Both the position numbers and the translations under genes were made by a program. Under the pieces are notes generated by a model. The model was not told the origin of the DNA, did no database searches, and was given only the letters and a program-made list of their open reading frames with translations. A DNA stretch of 64,000 nt from Pseudomonadota bacterium (GTDB taxonomy: Bacteria; Pseudomonadota; Gammaproteobacteria; Xanthomonadales; Xanthomonadaceae), in assembly GCA_018240435.1 (NCBI GenBank), contig JAFEFT010000037.1, positions 38,687-102,686 on the forward strand, written 5' to 3'. Shown one piece after another: positions 52,114 to 61,857 of this stretch (its first letter is position 1; each line of letters begins with the position of its first letter).

Positions 52114-52632
52114 GTGATCGATCTCATCGCCGCCCTCGATCGCCGGTATGCCATCGGTCGTGGCAACGCCTTGCCGTGGCATCTGCCCGACGACCTGCGC
52201 CGCTTCAAGGCGCTCACCCTCGGCAAGACGGTGCTGATGGGCCGCAAGACCGCACAATCGCTCGGTCGCGCCTTGCCGGGCCGGCGCAATCTCGTGCTCA
52301 CGCGCGCCGGTCGGGCGCCGTTGCCCGGCATGGAAGCGGTGCCATCGATCGCCGCCGCGCGGACGCTGGCCGCCGACGGTGGTGCCGGCGATGGCGACCT
52401 GTGCGTGATCGGCGGTGGCGAAATTTTCGCGCTCGCGTTGCCGCTCGCCAGCCACCTGCATCTGACCTGGGTCGATGCCGAGGTGGAAGGCGCCGACGCG
52501 TTTTTCCCGATGTTCGACACCCGCCGCTGGCGCGTGCTTGCCCGTCAGGCGCATGCGGCCGATGGCAAGCACGCCTTCGCCTTCGAGTTCGTCGACTACG
52601 TGGCCGATCCGCCACCGGGGCCGTCGCCTTGA
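52114..52632 (+). CDS. folA: Dihydrofolate reductase
   Basis: The 172-residue DHFR starts at GTG 52114 (read MIDLIAALDRRYAIGRGNALPWHLPDDLRRFK) and has TVLMGRKTAQSLGRALPGRRN and VIGGGEIFALALP. It regenerates tetrahydrofolate after ThyA. GTG is required because any ATG would remove the first strand. Confidence 0.95.
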   Translation: MIDLIAALDRRYAIGRGNALPWHLPDDLRRFKALTLGKTVLMGRKTAQSLGRALPGRRNLVLTRAGRAPLPGMEAVPSIAAARTLAADGGAGDGDLCVIGGGEIFALALPLASHLHLTWVDAEVEGADAFFPMFDTRRWRVLARQAHAADGKHAFAFEFVDYVADPPPGPSP

Positions 52633-52774
52633 TCGGCGCCGCCGCGATGGCTCGCGGGCGCTGTGCTGGCCGCGCCTGTCGGCCGTGGCCGGGCAAGGCC
52701 CTGCCCGCCACTCACGGCGAGGGTGTACCGTGCGCCATGTTTCGATTCTCCCCTGTGCCGCCGATGCCAATGCC

Positions 52775-54187
52775 ATGACCGATACCTGCATTCCCGCTTC
52801 GTCCACCGACGCGCCGCGCGCCGGCAGCACCGTCAACGCGTTGGTGTCGCCACGCGGCGGGCTGGATGTGCTGTCGCGCGCCGAAGTGGCGCGCCTGCGC
52901 GACGCTGCCGCCGGCAGCGTGCTGCACGATTTGTTGCGACGATGCGCACTGGCGGTGCTGACCACCGGCAGCGCCCTCGACGATGCCCGCGCCGCCTCCG
53001 CGCTGTACCCGGATTTCGACGTGTTCATCCGCCCGCACGATCGCGGCATCAAGCTCGAACTGCGCAATGCGCCGGCGCAGGCGTTCGTCGACGGGCAGAT
53101 CATCCGCGGCGTCGCCGAACTGCTGTTCGCGGTGGTGCGCGACATCGTCTACACCACCACCGAGGTCGAGGGCGATGCCAAGTTCTCCGCCGCCACCGGC
53201 GCCGGCATCACCAGTGCCGTGTTCGAGGTGCTGCGCAATGCGCACATCCTCAAGCCGCGCAACGAGCCCAACCTGGTGGTGTGCTGGGGCGGGCATTCGA
53301 TCTCGCGCGAGGAATACGACTACACCAAGACGGTCGGCTACGAGCTGGGCCTGCGCGGTCTGGACATCTGCACCGGCTGCGGCCCGGGCGCGATGAAAGG
53401 GCCGATGAAGGGCGCCACCATCGCCCACGCCAAGCAGCGCCGGCAGGCGCCGCGCTACATCGGCGTCACCGAGCCGGGCATCATCGCCGCCGAATCGCCC
53501 AACCCGATCGTCAACCACCTGGTGATCATGCCGGACATCGAGAAGCGGCTGGAGGCCTTCGTTCGCCTCGGTCACGGCTTCATCGTCTTCCCGGGCGGCG
53601 TTGGCACCTGCGAGGAAATCCTGTTCATCCTCGGCCTGCTCACCTATCCGGACAACGTCGACGAGCCGTTCCCGCTGGTGTTCACCGGGCCGCGCGCGGC
53701 GGCGGCATATTTCCAGCAGATCGATCGTTTCCTGAAGCTGGCCTTGGGCGAGGCCGTCTGCCAGCGCTACCGGATCATCGTCGATGATTCGGAAGCGGTG
53801 GCGCGGGCGATTCGCACCGGCGTGGATACCGTTCGCCAGCGCCGCGTGCAGTCACAGGACGCCTACTTCTTCAACTGGTCGCTGGTGGTGCCGGAAGACT
53901 TGCAGCATCCCTTCGAGCCGACCCACGCGAGCATGGCGGCGCTCGATCTCCACCGCGGCCAGCCCGTGCACCAGCTCGCCGCCAATCTGCGCCGGGCCTT
54001 CTCCGGCATCGTCGCCGGCAACGTCAAGGAGGAGGGCATGAAACGCATCGAGCGCGAAGGGCCGTTCGAGATCCATGGCGACCCCGACATCATGCGCGCC
54101 CTCGACGACCTGCTGCGCGCCTTCGTCGGCCAGGGGCGGATGAAGATGTCCGGCGATTACAAGCCCTGCTATCGCGTGGTGGTGTGA
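52775..54187 (+). CDS. ppnN: Pyrimidine/purine nucleotide 5'-monophosphate nucleosidase
   Basis: The 470-residue PpnN/YgdH protein has an N-terminal regulatory domain, a LOG-type Rossmann core with VCWGGHSISREEYDYT, GLDICTGCGPGAMKGPMKGA and FPGGVGTCEEIL, and a C-terminal domain ending GDYKPCYRVVV. PpnN hydrolyses nucleoside monophosphates to base and ribose 5-phosphate and in E. coli is stimulated by (p)ppGpp. The start ATG 52775 gives the family length; an upstream in-frame GTG is possible. Confidence 0.92.
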   Translation: MTDTCIPASSTDAPRAGSTVNALVSPRGGLDVLSRAEVARLRDAAAGSVLHDLLRRCALAVLTTGSALDDARAASALYPDFDVFIRPHDRGIKLELRNAPAQAFVDGQIIRGVAELLFAVVRDIVYTTTEVEGDAKFSAATGAGITSAVFEVLRNAHILKPRNEPNLVVCWGGHSISREEYDYTKTVGYELGLRGLDICTGCGPGAMKGPMKGATIAHAKQRRQAPRYIGVTEPGIIAAESPNPIVNHLVIMPDIEKRLEAFVRLGHGFIVFPGGVGTCEEILFILGLLTYPDNVDEPFPLVFTGPRAAAAYFQQIDRFLKLALGEAVCQRYRIIVDDSEAVARAIRTGVDTVRQRRVQSQDAYFFNWSLVVPEDLQHPFEPTHASMAALDLHRGQPVHQLAANLRRAFSGIVAGNVKEEGMKRIEREGPFEIHGDPDIMRALDDLLRAFVGQGRMKMSGDYKPCYRVVV

Positions 54188-54301
54188 GGCCATCGCCGTG
54201 AGCGATCGCCGCCGCCGGGCCGACCGGCGCGGCGTTCGCGCAACAACGGCCGGGCGCGCGCCGGCGTACCATCATCGCCTTTCCCCTCCGAGGAGCAACC
54301 C

Positions 54302-54805
54302 ATGCAAGTCGCCATTTTCGACGCCGTCGTGCGCACGCCGCTGCGGATGCTGCACAACCTCGACGCCATCCTGGGCAAGGCCGAGGCGGCCATCGCCGAG
54401 GGCCGCCTGGCCGAGCCCGACGTGCTGCACGCCAGGCTCGCTCCGGACATGTTCGACTTCACCCGCCAGGTGCAGCTCACCACCGACTTCGCCAAGAGCC
54501 CGCCGGCGCGCCTGGCCGGCGTCGAGGTGCCGAAGTTTCCGGACGAGGAGACCACGCTGGCGCAGCTGCGCAGTCGCATCGGCAAGGTTGCGCAATTCGT
54601 CGGTGGTTTCCAGGCGACGCAATTCGAAGGCGCGGCGCAACGCCGGGTCGTGATCCCGTTGCGCGATCGCACCCTCGACATGGTCGGCAGCGAATATCTG
54701 TTCGATTTCGCGATTCCGAATTTCTACTTCCACTACACCACCGCCTACGGTCTGCTGCGTCATCTGGGGCTGGCGATCGGAAAGCGGGATTTCGTCGGCG
54801 GCTGA
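54302..54805 (+). CDS. DUF1993 family protein
   Basis: The 167-residue, four-helix-bundle-like protein matches DUF1993, with DMFDFTRQVQLTTDFAKSPPARLAG and a C-terminal FYFHYTTAYGLLRHLGLAIGKRDF. The family resembles DinB-type bundles; no enzymatic role is established. The start is ATG 54302. It stands alone between ppnN and the next gene. Confidence 0.82.
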   Translation: MQVAIFDAVVRTPLRMLHNLDAILGKAEAAIAEGRLAEPDVLHARLAPDMFDFTRQVQLTTDFAKSPPARLAGVEVPKFPDEETTLAQLRSRIGKVAQFVGGFQATQFEGAAQRRVVIPLRDRTLDMVGSEYLFDFAIPNFYFHYTTAYGLLRHLGLAIGKRDFVGG

Positions 54806-54926
54806 GCCCGGCGTTGCGCGCGCCGGCCGCAGTCGGTAACGGGTGAGCGAGGGTGGATGCGCGGGCGCGCACACGGTCGCGGCAGCCGCTACACTCGGCC
54901 GCATTCCATGGAGGGTGGGGGCCTGC

Positions 54927-55778
54927 ATGCCGTGCGATCCTGGTTTGCTGGAAGGCGTGCCGTTGTTCGAGCGGCTGGACGAGGACGACCGTCGCATCCT
55001 CGCCGATGCCATCGACCTGCGCCCACTGGCGGCGGGTGCGACCTTGTTTCGCACCGGCGATGCCGGCGATTCGTTGTACGTCGTGCACGGCGGCCAGATC
55101 GAGCTTTTCATCCGCGATACCGCCGGCCAGAAGATCGTGTTGACCATCGTCGACCACGGCGAGGTATTCGGTGAGCTGTCGATGCTCGATCAGGGTGCGC
55201 GCACCGCCACCGCGATCGCGTTGAGCGATGCCGAATTGCTCGAACTCGACCGCGACGACCTGCTGCTGGTATTCCGCAAGTCGCCGGAGGCGGCGCTGGG
55301 GATGCTGGCGGCGATGGGCCACATGACCCGCAAGGCCGATGCCTTGCTGCGCACGCGGGTCTCGCGCAACGCCAACGAGGAGGTCGAGTCGGAATCGACC
55401 TTCGGTGAGCGGGTTGCCGACAAGGTGGCGGCATTCGGCGGCTCGTGGGCGTTCATCTTCACCTTCTCCGCCTTCATGATCGTGTGGATGGGGTTGAACG
55501 TGCTCGTCGCCGCGGTCAAGTGGGACGAGTATCCGTTCATCCTGCTCAATTTGATCCTGTCGTCGATCGCCGCGCTGCAGGCGCCGGTGATCATGATGAG
55601 CCAGAATCGCCAGGCGGCGAAGGATCGCCTGCGTTCGGACATCGAGTACGAGGTCAACGTCAAGGCCGAGCTGGAGATCGCGCACCTGCACGAGAAGACC
55701 GACCAGATCCATGCGCAGATGCACGAACATTTCGCCGCGCTGAAAAAACAGCTCGACGCGCTGCGGCCATCGCGCTGA
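54927..55778 (+). CDS. Cyclic-nucleotide-binding domain fused to DUF1003 membrane domain
   Basis: The 283-residue protein has an N-terminal CNMP domain (about residues 10-125; GEVFGELSMLDQGARTATAIAL is the phosphate-binding cassette) and a DUF1003 domain with two membrane helices (FGGSWAFIFTFSAFMIVWMGLN; EYPFILLNLILSSIAALQAPVIMM), ending in a coiled tail (IAHLHEKTDQIHAQMHEHFAALKKQL). It could gate a membrane function with a nucleotide signal, but ligand and output are unknown. The start is ATG 54927. Confidence 0.85.
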   Translation: MPCDPGLLEGVPLFERLDEDDRRILADAIDLRPLAAGATLFRTGDAGDSLYVVHGGQIELFIRDTAGQKIVLTIVDHGEVFGELSMLDQGARTATAIALSDAELLELDRDDLLLVFRKSPEAALGMLAAMGHMTRKADALLRTRVSRNANEEVESESTFGERVADKVAAFGGSWAFIFTFSAFMIVWMGLNVLVAAVKWDEYPFILLNLILSSIAALQAPVIMMSQNRQAAKDRLRSDIEYEVNVKAELEIAHLHEKTDQIHAQMHEHFAALKKQLDALRPSR

Positions 55779-55786
55779 CGGCGGCG

Positions 55787-56638
55787 CTATTTGCTGCTGA
55801 TGGTGGTGCCGGCGATCGCTGGCGGGTGACTGCAATGGCCGGCGCGCAAGCCGTCGAGGAAGGCGATGGCCAGTGTCGTCGTCGCGTTCTCGGCGGCGGT
55901 GCGGGCAGCGAAGCCGACGCCGGCGAAATTCATGTGGGTGGCGCCGTCGACGACGCCGAGCCAGGCGCAGCGCGAGGACAGCGCATCGAAGGCGCGGGCG
56001 CGATCGGCATGGCTGGCGCCATCGACGGTGGCGTCGCGGGTGCCGGTGAGCATCAGCATCGGCGCACGGATGGCGCGGTCGGCGTCGGGCGGGAAGCTCG
56101 CATCGGTCGCCGGTGGCGAAAGCGCGACGTAAGCGTCGAAGCGATCGGCACCATGGATGCGAAGGTTGTTGCCGGCGCCGGCTTCCAGCACCACCGTGCG
56201 TGCGCCCATTGAGTGCCCGAGCAGCGCCTTGAACGGCGCGCGGCAGTGTTGTCCGGACCATGCCAGTGCAGCGCCGATGTCGGCCAGGCGGTCGCGATAG
56301 GCGACCGGATCGGCCACCAGCGCCTGCACGCCGCGGCGGATGCCGTGGGCCCGGCGCATGTCCTGGCGCAATGCCGCCATGCCGCTCTCGCGGTGGCCGA
56401 GCACGATCGCCTGCCAGCCGTCGTCCGCCAGCGCCTGCGCCAGATAGGCCAGGCCTTTCTCGTTGCCGCCGGCGCCGGGTGAGAGCAGCGCCAGCGGCGG
56501 GCAGCCATGCGTCGCCGTTGGCTCGTAGACCATCGCCGGAGTACTGGCGCCATCGCTGCGCGGCAGCGATACCGCTTGCTGGGCGTGGATCGCGGCAGAT
56601 GCGATCAGCAGGACGGGAATGGCGGCGATGGCATGCAT
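55787..56638 (-). CDS. Exported alpha/beta hydrolase, dienelactone hydrolase-like
   Basis: The 283-residue protein has a signal peptide (MHAIAAIPVLLIASAAIHA), the nucleophile elbow LLGHSMGARTVV, an acid in LTGTRDATVDG and His in GATHMNF, completing a Ser-Asp-His triad. It is probably a periplasmic esterase or lipase of unknown substrate. It converges with the CNMP-DUF1003 gene with an 8-base gap. Confidence 0.85.
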   Translation of the reverse strand: MHAIAAIPVLLIASAAIHAQQAVSLPRSDGASTPAMVYEPTATHGCPPLALLSPGAGGNEKGLAYLAQALADDGWQAIVLGHRESGMAALRQDMRRAHGIRRGVQALVADPVAYRDRLADIGAALAWSGQHCRAPFKALLGHSMGARTVVLEAGAGNNLRIHGADRFDAYVALSPPATDASFPPDADRAIRAPMLMLTGTRDATVDGASHADRARAFDALSSRCAWLGVVDGATHMNFAGVGFAARTAAENATTTLAIAFLDGLRAGHCSHPPAIAGTTISSK

Positions 56639-56697
56639 GGCGGTGCGCGTTGGGCGTGGCGGTCGGGATTCGGGTCGTGCCGGACCTGCGGGATGGA

Positions 56698-56946
56698 TCA
56701 GGCGACCGGCGCTGGTGGCGGGTCGGCGACACGCAATTCGGCGATGAAGCCGTGCGGCTGTGTGTTGCCAAGGCGCAGATCGCCGCCGTGCAACTCGGCA
56801 GCGCAGGCGGCGATGCTCAGGCCAAGGCCGATGCCGCCGCGTGCGGCGTCGCCGCGCACGCGAAAGCCATCCTGCGCGAGATAGCGTTCGCGCAGGTTGC
56901 GCAGGCGCAGATCGTCATCGACCACGAGCAGGGCGGCAGGATCCAT
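56698..56946 (-). pseudogene. Deletion remnant of an OmpR/EnvZ-type two-component pair
   Basis: The 82 codons read first like the start of an OmpR-type receiver (ALLVVDDDLRLRNLRERYLAQDGFRVR, with the acidic Asp pair) and then, without a stop, like the end of an EnvZ-type kinase (GGIGLGLSIAACAAELHGGDLRLGN and GFIAELRVADPP, the G2 box and last strand). The phospho-acceptor Asp, the output domain, the sensor and the phospho-His region are all missing. One deletion of about 2 kb through an ompR-envZ operon explains it. Upstream in-frame codons extend it but are not family-like. Confidence 0.75.
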
Positions 56947-57161
56947 GCCATGCAGGATGTCGCCTCGCCACGGCGTCGGCAAGCCGATGCCTTCGACAAC
57001 TGTAAACGAATGTTTCCCGGAGGCGTTATCGCAACATCCGTTCACTCCTTTGCACAATCCGATACGCCTGTGCGGTGATACCCGGAGACGATGGCGCCAC
57101 GCCGGAGACCGTTGGTTCGGCCGGCGCCTTCGAACCACTTTCCTCCATCCAGGAGCAGGCA

Positions 57162-57599
57162 ATGCAACCGTCTTCTTTCCTTCATCCCGACGCGATCGTG
57201 TTCGCCGGTGCGTTGGCCCTGGTGCTGGTGCGGCCGGGGCAGGCGGCGATTCGCGGCCGTTTCCACCGCGGCGAATCGGCGGCGCCGGTCGTCGCCGGCT
57301 CCCGCGGCGTGGTCGCCGGCTGCGGTGCCAGCGGCGGCAGCGTGGACAGCAACGGCAGCTACACCCGCAGCAGCGATGGCAACTGGAATGGCAACAGCGC
57401 CACCAGTGCCAGCGGTGTCAGGGGCAGTTACAGCGGCAGCACGACGGTTGCCGATGGCAGCGGCAGCCACGACACCACCATCACCAATGCCGCCAGCGAC
57501 ACCTGCATCGGCCAGACGACGTGGACGAAAGGTCAGGGCCATACCCACGTCGGCACCTGCACCGACGCCCAGGGCAACGTGATTTCCGGTGGCCGTTGA
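57162..57599 (+). CDS. Low-complexity exported protein, Ser/Gly/Thr-rich
   Basis: The 145-residue product has a short N-terminal hydrophobic stretch (AIVFAGALALVLV) and then a mature region of Gly, Ser, Thr and Asn with two cysteines near the end (SDTCIGQTTW and VGTCTDAQG) that may form a disulfide. A ribosome site AGGAGCAGGCA precedes the ATG. I recognise no family. Composition resembles repeat-type surface or autotransporter-like passengers, but no anchor or secretion signal beyond the N-terminus is seen. Confidence 0.6.
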   Translation: MQPSSFLHPDAIVFAGALALVLVRPGQAAIRGRFHRGESAAPVVAGSRGVVAGCGASGGSVDSNGSYTRSSDGNWNGNSATSASGVRGSYSGSTTVADGSGSHDTTITNAASDTCIGQTTWTKGQGHTHVGTCTDAQGNVISGGR

Positions 57600-57684
57600 C
57601 GGTCGCCGAGGCAAGGCGTGCGCCTCGGGCTGACGCCGTCTGCATCCATTCGCGGCAGCGACCTTCCTGAAGGACTCGACTTCG

Positions 57685-58668
57685 ATGAAATACCCAACCC
57701 ACCGTTTCGCCACGACCGTGATGACGCTCGCCGCGGTGACCATCCTCGCCGCCGTGCCGGCTGCGCCGGCGGTGCAGGCCGGGCCGTTCCGCGCCATGCT
57801 GCAACAACGTGCCGGCAATGGCGCCGGCGATGGCCGCGCACGGTTCGGCGCGCACGAGGATGCGCCGCCGCTGCGGCTGCCTGCCGGCGTGCACGTCGCC
57901 CGCGATGTCGCCTACGGCAACGCGCCACGGCAGAAACTGGACATCTACGCGCCGGCCGGCGCCGACGATGCGCCGGTGATCGTGATGGTGCATGGCGGCG
58001 CCTGGATGCTCGGCGACAAGGCGGCGAAGAACGTCGTCGAGGGCAAGGTCAACCGCTGGGTGCCGCGCGGCTTCGTGTTCGTGTCGATCGACTACCGGCT
58101 GGTGCCGCAGGTGCAGGTGGCCGACGAGGCGCAGGACGTGGCGGCGGCGCTGGCCTATGTGCAACGCCATATCGCATCCTGGGGCGGCGACGGCCGGCGG
58201 GTGGTGCTGATGGGCCATTCGGCCGGTGCCCACCTCGTCGCCCTGGTCAGCGCCAGCCCGATCCTTGCCAGAGCGCACGGCGTGCAGCCGTGGCTGGGCA
58301 CGATCGCGCTCGACAGCGCCGCCTTCGATGTCGTCACGATCATGCAGCGCCCGCACCCGCGCTTCTACGACCGTGCCTTCGGATCGGACCCGGCGGTATG
58401 GCGTGCCGACTCGCCGACCCTGCAACTCGATCGCCGCATCATGCCGGTGCTGGCGGTGTGCTCCAGCCAGCGCGACGATTCCTGCCCGGCGGCGCGGCAG
58501 TTCGTCGCCAGGGCGGGCTCGCTCGGCGGCCATGCGCAGGTGCTGCCGGAAGACAAGACGCACGAGCAGATCAACAAGGATCTCGGCGCCGATGCGGCCT
58601 ACACCGCACAGGTGGAGGCGTTCATGGGCCAGCTCGATCCGTCGGTCGCGCGCCTGCTGGGGCACTGA
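57685..58668 (+). CDS. Exported alpha/beta hydrolase (carboxylesterase, BD-FAE-like)
   Basis: The 327-residue protein has a signal peptide, the oxyanion motif MVHGGAWMLGDK, nucleophile elbow LMGHSAGAHLVALV, and a late acid/His (SQRDDS, EDKTHEQIN). This is the HSL/BD-FAE esterase type. It probably acts on esters in the periplasm. The start ATG 57685 follows GGACTCGACTTCG; the ribosome site is weak. Confidence 0.87.
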   Translation: MKYPTHRFATTVMTLAAVTILAAVPAAPAVQAGPFRAMLQQRAGNGAGDGRARFGAHEDAPPLRLPAGVHVARDVAYGNAPRQKLDIYAPAGADDAPVIVMVHGGAWMLGDKAAKNVVEGKVNRWVPRGFVFVSIDYRLVPQVQVADEAQDVAAALAYVQRHIASWGGDGRRVVLMGHSAGAHLVALVSASPILARAHGVQPWLGTIALDSAAFDVVTIMQRPHPRFYDRAFGSDPAVWRADSPTLQLDRRIMPVLAVCSSQRDDSCPAARQFVARAGSLGGHAQVLPEDKTHEQINKDLGADAAYTAQVEAFMGQLDPSVARLLGH

Positions 58669-58744
58669 CCGGCGCGCCGAGGCGGGCGTTCGTCGGCAGC
58701 GTGTATAGTCCGGCGATCGTTGCCCGCCTCGGGATCAGCTACCC

Positions 58745-60208
58745 GTGCCAAACACCCGCGTCATCCGCATTCAGCCCTCCGACGACGCCACGATGGCGCA
58801 GGGCGTGGCACAGATCCAGCGCGAACTGCGCCTGCCGACCGCATTCCCGGCGGAAGTGGAGGATCTGGCGGCACGAGCGTCCGCGAATCCGCGTCTGCCG
58901 GAGCTCGATCGCAGCGACATCCCGCTGCTGACCATCGACCCGCCCGGGTCGATGGACCTCGACCAGGCGATGCACCTGGAGCGCCGCGACGGCGACGGTT
59001 ATCGCGTGTACTACGCGCTGGCCGATGTCGCCGCGTTCGTGACCGCCGGCGACGCCATCGACGACGAGGCCCATCAGCGCGGCGAAACGCTTTACGGCGG
59101 GCTGTCGACCATTCCCCTGCACCCGACCGTGCTGTGCGAGAACGCCGCCTCGCTGCTGCCGGGGCAACTGCGGCCGTCGATCCTGTGGACGATCGATCTG
59201 GATCGCACTGGCGAGATCGTCGCCATCGACGTGCGCCGCGCCCGCGTGCGCAGCCGGCAACAGTGCGATTACCCGACCGTGCAGCAACAGCTCGATGCCG
59301 GCCGCGCCGATCCGGTGTGGGATCTGCTGCGCGAAATCGGGCAGCGCCGGCAGGCATTGGAGAAGCAGCGCGGTGGCGTCAGCCTGTCGCTGCCCGATGC
59401 CGAGATCGGCTGCGACGGCGGGCAGTGGGATCTGGAATACCGCTTGCCGTTGCCGGTGGAGGACTGGAACGCGCAGATTTCGCTGCTCACCGGCATGGCG
59501 GCGGCGAAAATCATGCTGCAAGGAAACGTCGGCATCGTGCGCACGTTGCCGCCGCCCGACGCGCATTCGCTGGCGCGGCTGCGCCTTGGCGCGCGCGCGT
59601 TGCGCATCGACTGGCCGGACACGCAGCCCTATCCCGATTTCATCCGCACGCTCGATCCGTCGCAGCCGCATCACGTGGCAATGATGTTTTCCTGCACCGC
59701 CGTGCTGCGCGGCGCCGGCTATGCCGCCTTCGATGGGCAACTGCCGGCGCAACCGTTGCAGGCGGCGATCGCCGCGCCCTATGCGCATGTGACGGCGCCG
59801 ATGCGGCGGCTGGTCGATCGCCATGCCAACGAGGCCTGCGTGGCGCTGTGCGCCGGCGCGGCGGTGCCGGACTGGGTGCGTTCGGCGTTGCCCGGGCTGG
59901 TCGAGACGATGGCCACATCCGATCGCCGCGCGCACCAGTACGAGCGCGCCATCATCGACCTGGCGCAGGCGGTGATCCTGGCTCCGCGCGTGGGCGAACC
60001 CTTCGCCGGCGCGATCGTCGAGGTGCGTCAGGCCAGCCACGGCGATGACGGCGCTGGCGCGCGGACGGGGATCGTCATGCTGCGCGACCCGCCGCTGGAG
60101 GCGCACGTCGAATCGGCGACGGCGCTGGAACTGGGCGGCGAGATAACGGTGCGCCTTGCGCAGGCCGATCCGGCCAGCCGAACGGTGCGATTCGTGGTGG
60201 CCGACTGA
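58745..60208 (+). CDS. RNB-domain ribonuclease
   Basis: The 487-residue protein is an RNase II/R-type RNB domain with the catalytic Asp cluster in TIDPPGSMDLDQAMHLERR and the late APYAHVTAPMRRLVDRHANEAC. The usual N-terminal cold-shock and C-terminal S1 domains are absent or reduced, as in short RNB proteins. It likely degrades RNA 3' to 5'. The start is GTG 58745; no suitable ATG is nearby. Confidence 0.85.
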   Translation: MPNTRVIRIQPSDDATMAQGVAQIQRELRLPTAFPAEVEDLAARASANPRLPELDRSDIPLLTIDPPGSMDLDQAMHLERRDGDGYRVYYALADVAAFVTAGDAIDDEAHQRGETLYGGLSTIPLHPTVLCENAASLLPGQLRPSILWTIDLDRTGEIVAIDVRRARVRSRQQCDYPTVQQQLDAGRADPVWDLLREIGQRRQALEKQRGGVSLSLPDAEIGCDGGQWDLEYRLPLPVEDWNAQISLLTGMAAAKIMLQGNVGIVRTLPPPDAHSLARLRLGARALRIDWPDTQPYPDFIRTLDPSQPHHVAMMFSCTAVLRGAGYAAFDGQLPAQPLQAAIAAPYAHVTAPMRRLVDRHANEACVALCAGAAVPDWVRSALPGLVETMATSDRRAHQYERAIIDLAQAVILAPRVGEPFAGAIVEVRQASHGDDGAGARTGIVMLRDPPLEAHVESATALELGGEITVRLAQADPASRTVRFVVAD

Positions 60209-60338
60209 GAGGCCGCGGCGTTGTGGTGCCTCGGCAAGGCGCGTCGGGGCAGGTAGCGGACGCGACGCGGATCGTTGCCAGCGATCCTGGACGATCATGG
60301 ACTCTGCGTGATCCGCCGCCGCCGCCGGCGCGGTGACA

Positions 60339-61721
60339 TCAATCCCGGCGTCGCGACCAGCGCACGCCTTGCGCGGTGTCCTCGAGCACGATGCCGGCGG
60401 CGGCCAGTTCGTCGCGGATGGCGTCGGCGCGTCTGAAATCCCGCGCCTTCTTGGCGGCGGTGCGTTCGTCGATGCGCGCCTGGATGCGTGCCGCCTCGTC
60501 GTCGTCGGTGCGGATGCCGCGAGCGAACCATGCCGCCGGATCCATCTGCAGCACGTTCAGGGCGCGCCCGGCGCCGAGCAGTGCCGCCTTGCGGGCGGCG
60601 CGTTCGGCGGGGTCGACGGCTTTGCGTGCGGTGGCGGCGATCTCGGCGATGGCGGCCAGCACGGCCGGCGTATCGAGGTCGTCGTCGAGCGCCGCTTCGA
60701 TCACGGCGGGGATCGGTGCATTGCCGCCGTCGACGGTGACGTCGGCCAGGTCGCGCAGGGTGCCGTAAAGGCGATCGAGGGTGCGGATCGACTGTTCGAT
60801 CAGCGCCTGGCTCCAGTCCAGCGGCTGCCGGTAGTGGCCCGACAGCAGGGCATAGCGCAGCGCCTCGGCCGGGTAGTGGGCGAGCAGGTCGTGGACGCGG
60901 AACGTGTTGCCCAGCGACTTGGACATCTTGGCGCCGTCGAGGTTGAGCATGCCGCTGTGCAGCCAGTGCCGTGCGAACACCTTGCCGCCATGCGCGCACT
61001 GGCTTTGCGCGATCTCATTTTCGTGATGCGGGAATTGCAAATCCATGCCGCCGCCGTGCAGGTCGATGCTCTCGCCCAGATGCGTGGCCGCCATCGCCGA
61101 GCATTCGATGTGCCAGCCGGGACGGCCGCGGCCCCAGGGCGAATCCCAGCCGGGCAGGCTGTCGTCGGAGGGCTTCCACAGCACGAAATCGCCAGGGTCG
61201 CGCTTGTACGGCGCGACGTCGATGCGCGCGCCGGCGAGCATTTCGTCGGGATCGCGACGTGAGAGTTGCCCGTATTCCGGAAATCGTGCGACCGCGAACA
61301 ACACGTGACCGTCGGCCGCGTAGGCGTGGCCGCTGGCGATCAGCCGTTCGCACATGGCGATGATCGCGCCGATGTGGGCGGTCGCGTAGGGCACCACGTC
61401 CGGTGCGAGCAGGCCCAGGGCGCGCATGTCGTCCTGGAAGGCGGCATCGAAGCGCGCCGTCACCGCGCCGATCGGCACGCCCAGTTCGCGCGCGGCGGCG
61501 TTGATCTTGTCGTCGATGTCGGTGATGTTGCGTGCATACACGACGTTCGGGAAGCGGCGCTTGAGCGTGCGCGCCAGCAGGTCGAACACCGTGAAGGTGC
61601 GCGCGTTGCCGATGTGGATGTAGTTGTAGACGGTCGGGCCGCAGACGTAGAGCGTCACCCGCGCCGGGTCGGCGGGGACGAAGTCTTCGACCCTGCGGGT
61701 GAGGGTGTTGTGAAGGCGCAC
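60339..61721 (-). CDS. cysS: Cysteinyl-tRNA synthetase
   Basis: The 460-residue class I synthetase has [19 protein letters not shown] (zinc Cys and HIGN), [24 protein letters not shown] and KMSKSLGN. It charges tRNA-Cys. The start is GTG 61721 ([19 protein letters not shown]), the natural family N-terminus. Confidence 0.96.
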   Translation of the reverse strand: MRLHNTLTRRVEDFVPADPARVTLYVCGPTVYNYIHIGNARTFTVFDLLARTLKRRFPNVVYARNITDIDDKINAAARELGVPIGAVTARFDAAFQDDMRALGLLAPDVVPYATAHIGAIIAMCERLIASGHAYAADGHVLFAVARFPEYGQLSRRDPDEMLAGARIDVAPYKRDPGDFVLWKPSDDSLPGWDSPWGRGRPGWHIECSAMAATHLGESIDLHGGGMDLQFPHHENEIAQSQCAHGGKVFARHWLHSGMLNLDGAKMSKSLGNTFRVHDLLAHYPAEALRYALLSGHYRQPLDWSQALIEQSIRTLDRLYGTLRDLADVTVDGGNAPIPAVIEAALDDDLDTPAVLAAIAEIAATARKAVDPAERAARKAALLGAGRALNVLQMDPAAWFARGIRTDDDEAARIQARIDERTAAKKARDFRRADAIRDELAAAGIVLEDTAQGVRWSRRRD

Positions 61722-61857
61722 GGGTCGGTAGGTGAACGATGAGGAAACCAGTGTAGCAATCGACGATTGTTCACAAAACGTTATCAGGCGTGGTTAAGCG
61801 ATGCGATGTTGCAATGAGCCCGTGTCGCATTCGTCGCCGAACCCAAGGAGCGCAACG

